Part shown: in pieces, positions 57,064 through 64,000 of the stretch
Position numbering within the stretch: the stretch's first letter is position 1
Layout: each line of letters begins with the position of its first letter
Assembly: GCF_910579365.1 (NCBI RefSeq)
Contig: NZ_CAJTUX010000007.1
Span: forward strand, 5,876-69,875
Reading direction: 5' to 3'
DNA: 64,000 nt
Origin: an uncultured Oscillibacter sp.
Lineage (GTDB): Bacteria > Bacillota > Clostridia > Oscillospirales > Oscillospiraceae
Notes under the pieces: model-generated
Database searches by the model: none
What the model was told of the DNA's origin: nothing
Seen by the model: the letters and a program-made list of their open reading frames with translations, nothing else
Program-made: the position numbers and the translations under genes

Positions 57064-58804
57064 AGGCAGCCTGAAGGCGGAACTCCGCAGCGCCGTCCGG
57101 CCCACGGAGGAACAGACCCGGCGCTTTGAGCGGTTTATTGAGGAGAAGTATAAACGGAAAATTCCCCTCCACTGGGAGCGGGACGAGGCACTGAAGCAGG
57201 GCTTCCGCCTTCAGGTGGGAGCCGACATGTACGACTGGACTATGCGGGGCCGGGTCCGGCAGTTCCGGGATTATCTGCGCGGCCTGGACGCCGGGGCGGG
57301 GGACATCCTGCCCCTGATGCGCCAGGCGGTGGAGGACTGGACCGTAGCCGTGGTCCCGGAGGAGATCGGCGAGGTGGTGACGGTGGATGGCGAGATCGCC
57401 ACCGTCAAGGGCCTGGATCACGCCCAGTACGGCGAGATTCTGCTGTTCGGCTCCGGCGTCAAGGGCATGGTGCAGGACCTGCGGCGGGACGGCTTGAGCT
57501 GTATCCTCTTCAGCGGCAGCGAGGAGGTCTCCGCCGGCGGCATGGTCCGCCGGACGCTGAAGACCGCCGGCATGCCGGTGGGAGAGGCGTTTCTGGGCCG
57601 GGTGGTGGACGCCCTGGGGACCCCGGTGGACGGGAAGGGCAGCATTACAGCGGAGAGCCACCGCCCCATTGAGGCCCCGGCCCCCGGTATTCTGGACCGC
57701 CAGCCTGTGAACACCCCCATGGAGACGGGACTTTTGACCATCGATTCCATGTTCCCCATCGGCCGGGGACAGCGGGAGCTGATCATCGGCGACCGGCAGA
57801 CCGGCAAGACCGCCATCGCCCTGGACACCATCCTGAACCAGAAGGGCAAGGACGTGGTGTGCGTCTACGTGGCCATCGGCCAGAAGGCCAGCTCCGTCGC
57901 CCAGATTGTGGAGAACCTCACCCAGCGGGGGGCCATGGAGTACACCGCCGTGGTCAGCGCCCCGGCCAGCGCCTCGGCGGCCCTCCAGTATATCGCCCCC
58001 TACGCGGGCTGCGCCCTGGGGGAGTATTTTATGCGCCGGGGACAGGACGTTCTCATCGTCTATGACGATCTGAGCAAGCACGCCATCGCCTACCGGACGC
58101 TGAGCCTGCTCCTGGAGCGGTCCCCCGGGCGGGAGGCCTTTCCCGGAGACGTGTTCTACCTCCACTCCCGGCTTTTGGAGCGGGCGGCCCATCTCTCCGA
58201 CGAGCTGGGGGGCGGCAGCATGACCGCCCTGCCCATTGTGGAGACCCAGGCGGGCGACGTGTCCGCCTACATTCCCACCAACATCATCTCCATCACCGAC
58301 GGGCAGATTTTCCTGGAGAGCGATCTGTTCTTCGCCGGGCAGCGGCCTGCGGTGAATGTGGGCCTCTCCGTCTCCCGGGTGGGAGGCGACGCCCAGACCA
58401 AGGCCATGAAAAAGGCCGTGGGGACGCTGCGGCTGGATCTGGCCCAATACCGGGAGATGGAGGTCTTCACCCAGTTCTCCAGCGACCTGGACGACGCCAC
58501 CAAGCGCCAGCTTACCTACGGCCAGGGCCTGATGCGCCTTCTGCGCCAGTCCCGGTACGCGCCCCTCTCCCAGCACCAGCAGGTGATCGTCCTGGTGGCG
58601 GCCATGGCCCATGGAATGCAGGACGTGCCGCTGGAGGAGATGGACGCCTTCCGGGCTCATCTGCTGGCCGCGGTGGAGGAGGAGGCCCCGGACCTTTGCA
58701 GCCGCGTGGACCTCACCGGCCAGCTGACGGAGGAGGACCGGGCGGAGATCGTCTCCCTGGCCCGGAAGGCCCTGGGGAGCTTCCAGAGGAAGCGGGGCGC
58801 GTGA
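57050..58804 (+). CDS. atpA: ATP synthase F1 delta-alpha fusion (delta C-terminal domain joined to alpha)
   Basis: A 584-residue protein. From about residue 110 it is a full alpha subunit: P-loop GDRQTGKTAIA at 247-257, IGQKASSVAQIV, DDLSKHAIAYR, PGREAFPGDVFYLHSRLLER and the catalytic-site arginine region SVSRVGGDAQTKAMKK. The first ~80 residues are not alpha: they align by eye with the C-terminal domain of subunit delta/OSCP (EEQTRRFERFIEEKYKRKI, then ALKQGFRLQVGADMYDWTM, RGRVRQFRDYL). The delta N-terminal six-helix domain is missing and no separate atpH exists in the operon. ATG at 57050 follows GGAGGGAGGACAAGTCC. Confidence 0.93.
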   Translation: MRSARGSLKAELRSAVRPTEEQTRRFERFIEEKYKRKIPLHWERDEALKQGFRLQVGADMYDWTMRGRVRQFRDYLRGLDAGAGDILPLMRQAVEDWTVAVVPEEIGEVVTVDGEIATVKGLDHAQYGEILLFGSGVKGMVQDLRRDGLSCILFSGSEEVSAGGMVRRTLKTAGMPVGEAFLGRVVDALGTPVDGKGSITAESHRPIEAPAPGILDRQPVNTPMETGLLTIDSMFPIGRGQRELIIGDRQTGKTAIALDTILNQKGKDVVCVYVAIGQKASSVAQIVENLTQRGAMEYTAVVSAPASASAALQYIAPYAGCALGEYFMRRGQDVLIVYDDLSKHAIAYRTLSLLLERSPGREAFPGDVFYLHSRLLERAAHLSDELGGGSMTALPIVETQAGDVSAYIPTNIISITDGQIFLESDLFFAGQRPAVNVGLSVSRVGGDAQTKAMKKAVGTLRLDLAQYREMEVFTQFSSDLDDATKRQLTYGQGLMRLLRQSRYAPLSQHQQVIVLVAAMAHGMQDVPLEEMDAFRAHLLAAVEEEAPDLCSRVDLTGQLTEEDRAEIVSLARKALGSFQRKRGA

Positions 58805-58805
58805 C

Positions 58806-59702
58806 ATGGCGGGAACAAAGGAGATCAAAAGCCACATTGAAAGCGTGGGGGAGACCCGGAAGATCACCAACGCCATGTACCTCATCGCCTCCACCAAGCT
58901 CCAGCGGGCCCGGCAGGAGCTGGACCACACCCGCCCCTATTTTGAGGCTCTGCGGGGGGAGATCAAGCGGATTTTCCGCACGGCATACGACGTGGACAGC
59001 CACTATTTCTACCCCCCCAACGACGACGCCCCCATGGGGGGGACCTACGGCTGTCTGGTCATCACCGCGGACAAGGGCCTTGCCGGGTCCTATAACCAAA
59101 ACGCCATACGGGAGGCCCAGCGGCTGCTGGAGCGGCACCCGGACACGAAGCTCTTCGTGGTGGGGGAGTACGGCAGGCGCTTTTTTGACCAGCGGAACAT
59201 TCCCATTGAGCACAGCTTCCTCTACACAGCCCAGAATCCCACCATGGCCCGGGCCCGGGAGATCAGCGCGCTGCTGCTGGAGGGCTTTGACCGGGGGGAG
59301 CTGCGGGAGATTTTCGTCATCTACACTGATATGGAAAGCGCCATGAGCTTTCAGGCCCGGTCCGCCCGGCTGCTGCCCTTTCACAGGTCCCACTTCGCTC
59401 CGCCCCCCGCCGGAGAGCGGGCGGTGAAGGAGCCGTTTGAGTTTTATCCCGACGTGAAGACCGTGCTGAACAACATGATGCAGAGCTATGTGTCCGGCTT
59501 CATCTACAGCGCCCTGATCGACAGCTTCTGCTGTGAGCAGAACGCCCGGATGACCGCCATGGACAACGCCAACCGGAACGCGGAAAAGCTGCTGGGCGAG
59601 CTGTCCCTCCAGTACAACCGGGTCCGGCAGGCGGCCATTACCCAGGAGATTACGGAGATCTCCGCCGGGGCCAGGGCCCAGCGCCAGAAGAAGGGAAGGT
59701 AA
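58806..59702 (+). CDS. atpG: ATP synthase F1 subunit gamma
   Basis: A 298-residue rotor subunit. The N-terminal coil begins KEIKSHIESVGETRKITNAMYLIASTKL and the C-terminal one ends ALIDSFCCEQNARMTAMDNANRNAEKLL, both well conserved; the Rossmann-like middle contains GCLVITADKGLAGSYN. It is slightly divergent in the middle region. It starts one base after the delta-alpha stop, so translation is likely coupled. Confidence 0.95.
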   Translation: MAGTKEIKSHIESVGETRKITNAMYLIASTKLQRARQELDHTRPYFEALRGEIKRIFRTAYDVDSHYFYPPNDDAPMGGTYGCLVITADKGLAGSYNQNAIREAQRLLERHPDTKLFVVGEYGRRFFDQRNIPIEHSFLYTAQNPTMARAREISALLLEGFDRGELREIFVIYTDMESAMSFQARSARLLPFHRSHFAPPPAGERAVKEPFEFYPDVKTVLNNMMQSYVSGFIYSALIDSFCCEQNARMTAMDNANRNAEKLLGELSLQYNRVRQAAITQEITEISAGARAQRQKKGR

Positions 59703-59708
59703 GGGAGT

Positions 59709-61111
<1,403 letters not shown>

Positions 61112-61112
<1 letters not shown>

Positions 61113-61522
61113 TGAAGACCTTCCAGGTGCATATTCTGGCGGCGGATCGGGGCTTTTACGAGGGGCCCTGCCTCCAGCTGACCATTCCCACCAGCGATGG
61201 AGAGCAGGGGATTCTGGCCCATCACGCCAGCATGATTGCCGCTGTCACGCCGGGGACACTGCGCTTTCAGGCCCCGGAGGGTCCCGTTCAGCAGGCGGCG
61301 GTGTCCGCCGGCATGATGAAGGTGGAGAAGAACGACGTGCTGGTTCTGGTGGACTCGGTGGAGCGCCCGGAGGAGATTGACGCCGCCCGCGCCCAGCGGG
61401 AGGCCGACCAGGCCCGGGAGGCTATGCTTCAAAAAAGGAGCCGCCAGGAGTACCAGCTGGCCCAGGCCACCCTGGCCCGGGCTATGAACCGCCTGCGGGT
61501 CAAGGGCCGGGAGATTCGATAG
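61112..61522 (+). CDS. atpC: ATP synthase F1 subunit epsilon
   Basis: A 136-residue subunit: N-terminal beta-sandwich with QLTIPTSDGEQGILAHHASMIAAVTPGTLRF and a C-terminal helical hairpin (about 88-136, IDAARAQREADQAREAMLQ). It regulates F1 and couples it to the c-ring. The ATG overlaps the atpD stop (TGATG reading). It ends the operon before a strong terminator. Confidence 0.95.
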
Positions 61523-61526
61523 GATA

Positions 61527-61570
61527 AGCGCCCCCTTCGAAGTTCTGTCTTCGAAGGGGGCGCGCTTTTT
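61527..61570. terminator. Terminator after the ATP synthase operon
   Basis: GCGCCCCCTTCGAAG pairs perfectly with CTTCGAAGGGGGCGC (15 bp), followed by GCTTTTT. The convergent kinase gene ends at its right edge. Confidence 0.92.
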
Positions 61571-62892
61571 CATGGCAGAAGAGGCAGGCACACCACCAGC
61601 TGGAACCGCCCGCCGCTGGTTCGGGTCTCCAGCGACCCGCCCAGGCGCTCCGCGATCTCCCGCATTCCCGCCAGGCCGAAGCCGTGGGACGCCTTGTCCG
61701 GCTTGGTGGTGGCAAGGTCCGGGGAGAGCTCCCCGGCATAGGCGTTTTCCACCCGGAGCATGAAGAGCCCCTTCTCCGCCCGGCAGCGGAGGGTGACGGT
61801 TTTGTCCGCCGCCTGCTCCGCCGCCTCCATGGCGTTGTCCGCCGCGTTGCCAAGCAGCGCGCAGAGGTCCACGTCCGAAAGGGACAGGTCCTTGGGCAGG
61901 GACACGGCGAAGTCCGCCGTGAGGCCCGAGCGGCCCATGGCCTCCGCCTTGGCGGAGAGGACGGCGTTGGCCACGTCGTTTTCGCACAGCCTCCGCCCGC
62001 CCCGGAGGGCGGAGGAATTCGCCAGCTGGTCGATGTATTGCAGGGCTTTGCCGTCTTCCCCCAGCTCCACCAGGCCCCGGAGGGCCGTCAGGTGGTTCCG
62101 GAGGTCGTGGCGCAGAGTACGGAGCTGGCTCTCCTCCCGCCGGAGACCCTGGTAGTAGCTCTCCCGGAGGGAGGCCAGCTTGTCCGCCTCCTCCAGCCGC
62201 TCGTGAGTCTCCAGCACCAGGATGGCGTACAGCAGAGCCAGGGCGGTCAGGAACACGAAGGGCAGCACCGCCACGCCCAGGTTCATAACCAGGCCGTGCA
62301 GGAGAAAGCTGTCGTAAATATAGTCCGACTGGAGGATGGGCAGCAGCACCACCGCCAGCAGGGAGCTGAAGGGCATGGCGGAAAGCAGAAGCACCAGGCC
62401 CCAGAACCGGGGAGAAAGCTGGGGCGGCCGCTCCGGCAGGCGCTTTCGGGCCAGCAGATACAAAAGCCCCCAGATGGCGGGGCGGATGAATTTGTTGCTG
62501 TAGTAAAATAGTTCGTCCAGCTTGAAGTGGGCCATGGCGGGGGCGTAGTAGGTGTTCAGCGCGGCGTTGACGGGCATGATGAGGCAGAAAAAGATGACCG
62601 TCACCGCCAGCCGCCCCACCCGGTCCCCCTTGGAGGACAGCAGGAGCACAGGGACGAAGGCCAGCAGGGTGAGCAGCAGATTGGTGTCCCCCAGCCAGAT
62701 CACCATGTCGGAAACGCTGCCCAGGAACAAAATCAGCGCGATTCGCCATCCCCGCCGGGGCTTCACCGGCAGGAAGGCCAGCACCAGCCGGGAGAGGAAG
62801 AAGCCGCAGGCAAGCACCGGAATGAACCAAAACCAATTTTGCAGGCAGAGCAGCAGGTATTCCGCCAAACGGACCCAAAAAGTCGAAGCCAT
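61570..62892 (-). CDS. GHKL-domain sensor histidine kinase (AgrC-like)
   Basis: A 440-residue kinase with six to seven membrane helices in the first ~210 residues, a coiled linker, the histidine motif LRTLRHDLRNHLTAL near residue 260 and a GHKL ATPase domain (DLCALLGNAADNAMEAAE near 342, GFGLAGMREIAERLGG near the end). This is the layout of AgrC/ComD-type kinases paired with LytTR regulators. No agrB/agrD peptide genes are adjacent, so the signal is unknown. It begins 3 bases after the regulator stop. Confidence 0.92.
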   Translation of the reverse strand: MASTFWVRLAEYLLLCLQNWFWFIPVLACGFFLSRLVLAFLPVKPRRGWRIALILFLGSVSDMVIWLGDTNLLLTLLAFVPVLLLSSKGDRVGRLAVTVIFFCLIMPVNAALNTYYAPAMAHFKLDELFYYSNKFIRPAIWGLLYLLARKRLPERPPQLSPRFWGLVLLLSAMPFSSLLAVVLLPILQSDYIYDSFLLHGLVMNLGVAVLPFVFLTALALLYAILVLETHERLEEADKLASLRESYYQGLRREESQLRTLRHDLRNHLTALRGLVELGEDGKALQYIDQLANSSALRGGRRLCENDVANAVLSAKAEAMGRSGLTADFAVSLPKDLSLSDVDLCALLGNAADNAMEAAEQAADKTVTLRCRAEKGLFMLRVENAYAGELSPDLATTKPDKASHGFGLAGMREIAERLGGSLETRTSGGRFQLVVCLPLLP

Positions 62893-62895
62893 GGT

Positions 62896-63612
62896 CTAGC
62901 CCTCCAGGGACGACCGGGCCAGAGCGGCCAGGGCGGCGGAGCGGCAGGCCCGGCTGACGGGAATCGCCGCATCTCCCACGAAGACCTGGGCCCCCTCCAT
63001 CCGGTCCACGGCCCCGGCCCGGATCAGATAGCGCTGGTGAACCCGGACGAAGCCGTCCCCCACGTCCCGCTCCACCTCGTCCAGCTTGCCGTAAAAGGTA
63101 TAGGTCCGGGCGGTGGAGACGCAGGTGACCTGCCGCCGGTCAGAGGCGAAATAGAGGATGGTTTTCTTGGGGATTCGGTACAGCGTTTCGCCGCTGCGGC
63201 AGAGGAAGACCTTGTCCCCCTCCCGAAGGCGGGCCTCCGCGGCCCGGTTCAGCACGCCGTCCAGCTGCTCCGGCTGGGGCGGCTTCATGAGGTAGCCCAG
63301 GGCGCCCACGGCGTAACCGTCGAACACATAGTCCGTATAGCCGGTGACGAAGACCAGCAGCAGACCCTCGTCCGCCTCCCGGAGGCGGCGGGCGGTCTCC
63401 ATGCCGTTCAGCTCCCCCATCTCAATGTCCAAAAATACCAGGTCCAGCTCCCCGGCGTGGCTGCCCAGCCAGCGGAGGAGGCCCTCCCCGGAGGAGAATT
63501 CAAAAAAGGACGTGTCCGCCCCGCTCCGCCGCCGCTCCAGGGCCCGCTCCAACGCGGCCCGAAGGGCGATGCGGGCGTCGGCGCTGTCGTCGCAGATGCC
63601 GATTCGCAGCAT
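62896..63612 (-). CDS. LytTR-family response regulator
   Basis: A 238-residue AgrA-type regulator: receiver domain (1-120) with acidic pocket ICDDS and phospho-acceptor D62 in LVFLDIEMGELNGMETA, then a LytTR DNA-binding domain (about 140-235: ILYFASDRRQVTCVSTARTYTFYGKLDEVE, and FVRVHQRYLIRAGAVDRM). ATG at 63612 follows GCAAGGAGATGAGACC. LytTR regulators bind direct repeats; a candidate pair lies just upstream of its own promoter. Confidence 0.93.
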   Translation of the reverse strand: MLRIGICDDSADARIALRAALERALERRRSGADTSFFEFSSGEGLLRWLGSHAGELDLVFLDIEMGELNGMETARRLREADEGLLLVFVTGYTDYVFDGYAVGALGYLMKPPQPEQLDGVLNRAAEARLREGDKVFLCRSGETLYRIPKKTILYFASDRRQVTCVSTARTYTFYGKLDEVERDVGDGFVRVHQRYLIRAGAVDRMEGAQVFVGDAAIPVSRACRSAALAALARSSLEG

Positions 63613-63642
63613 GGTCTCATCTCCTTGCGATTTGCTGAGGCT

Positions 63643-63671
63643 ATTGTACCACACCGGCGGCCCTTCGCCAA
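63643..63671 (-). promoter_or_regulatory. Promoter of the LytTR/GHKL operon
   Basis: Minus strand TTGGCG (63671-63666), 17-base spacer, TACAAT (63648-63643), 31 bases before the start. Confidence 0.65.
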
Positions 63672-63672
63672 A

Positions 63673-63704
63673 CCAAATATGACGGCAAAACCGCCAATTA
63701 TGAC
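63673..63704. promoter_or_regulatory. Candidate LytTR binding site (direct repeats)
   Basis: CCAAATATGAC (63673-63683) and CCAATTATGAC (63694-63704) match at 10 of 11 positions and are 21 bases apart centre to centre, the spacing used by LytTR dimers, immediately upstream of the -35 element. Confidence 0.6.
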
Positions 63705-63754
63705 ATCGCGTTCCCCTGCGGCTCCAAATTTTACAACAAACCCGCCAAAGAAAG

Positions 63755-63782
63755 CGGCCCCGTTTGCGGGGGCCGTTTTTTT
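63755..63782 (+). terminator. Terminator-like hairpin upstream of the TraX-like gene
   Basis: CGGCCCC (63755-63761) pairs with GGGGCCG (63769-63775), followed by TTTTTTT. No plus-strand gene precedes it, so it could end a short transcript or act as an attenuator for the next gene. Confidence 0.7.
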
Positions 63783-63869
63783 GCGTTACTCTGGCAGTGG
63801 AATCGGGAGGAAAGAATCTTCCGCCAGACACGCGTATCAAAAGCAGAAACCAAAAAGGAAGTGCTCTTT

Positions 63870-64000
63870 ATGAATTGGAATTCCATCCGCGCCGCCCTGA
63901 CCACTCCGGCGAGAATCCCGGAGAAGGGGCCCCGCCTGCAAACGAACCTGGACACGGACCTTTTGAAGCTCGCCGCCATCGTCTCCATACTCATCGACCA
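63870..64000 (+). CDS. TraX-like membrane protein, N-terminal part (runs off the window)
   Basis: An ATG at 63870 preceded by AAAAAGGAAGTGCTCTTT opens a frame to the window end (43 codons). After a basic, Pro-containing tail the sequence NLDTDLLKLAAIVSILID matches the start of TraX-family proteins, where LK..A...M.IDH begins the first membrane helix. TraX proteins are polytopic and related to acyltransferases. The rest lies beyond the window, so the call is tentative. Confidence 0.6.
   Translation, partial: MNWNSIRAALTTPARIPEKGPRLQTNLDTDLLKLAAIVSILID

Overview
The window looks like chromosomal DNA from a GC-rich, Gram-positive gut anaerobe of the class Clostridia, most likely Oscillospiraceae (Flavonifractor/Lawsonibacter/Intestinimonas type). 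The evidence is: AGGAGG-type ribosome binding sites with frequent TTG/GTG starts; Firmicutes gene groups (smc-ftsY, yhbY-nadD-yqeK-lcp-rsfS, ylmH, DUF896); FMN and guanine riboswitches; no outer-membrane genes; and the gut-anaerobe purine pair ssnA-ygfK. The genus is an inference. No rRNA, tRNA, CRISPR array or complete mobile element was seen.

Layout. 1-3.5 kb: a partial ECF-like sigma factor, two small proteins, a Y-family DNA polymerase, and a riboflavin transporter under an FMN riboswitch. 3.57-3.95 kb: a strongly folded non-coding locus ending in a perfect terminator, probably a structured RNA. 4.1-9.2 kb: a DtxR/MntR-type regulator, then ssnA-ygfK behind a leader with its own promoter and an attenuator-like terminator. 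9.5-13.6 kb: a transmembrane chemoreceptor and a FIST sensor paired with a cytosolic chemoreceptor. 13.8-24 kb: housekeeping genes smc, ftsY, rph, rdgB, yhbY, a nadD-yqeK fusion, an LCP cell-wall ligase and rsfS, interrupted by a 163-bp MITE-like palindrome. 24-30 kb: a large hybrid histidine kinase, an orphan phage-type lysis cassette (two small membrane proteins plus a CHAP lysin) and a MATE exporter.

30-36 kb: an OmpR-type two-component system with a membrane-anchored protein and a VanY-type D,D-carboxypeptidase, an array of palindromes, and a repeat-bearing DUF4397 protein. 36-47 kb: mntP, TPR/Sel1 and membrane proteins of unknown role, udk, a zinc-ribbon/SH3 surface-type protein, an ABC exporter, ylmH and small conserved genes. 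47-55 kb: guanine deaminase under a guanine riboswitch whose layout predicts an ON switch, a ZIP transporter, htpG, a marR-MATE pair and a hemolysin III family protein. 55-61.5 kb: an F-type ATP synthase operon in which the C-terminal domain of subunit delta is fused to the N-terminus of alpha and no separate atpH exists. 61.5-64 kb: a GHKL/LytTR two-component system with a direct-repeat candidate site upstream, and the start of a TraX-like gene.

Themes: purine salvage and breakdown (guaD, ssnA-ygfK, udk, rdgB), RNA-based control (two recognised riboswitches, one unassigned attenuator leader, one unassigned structured RNA), envelope signalling (VanY module, LCP, LytTR) and metal handling (DtxR-like, MntP, ZIP). 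The best candidates for something undescribed are the structured RNA at 3.6-3.9 kb, the ssnA leader at 4.6-4.7 kb, the delta-alpha ATP synthase fusion, and the contiguous palindrome array at 34.5 kb.
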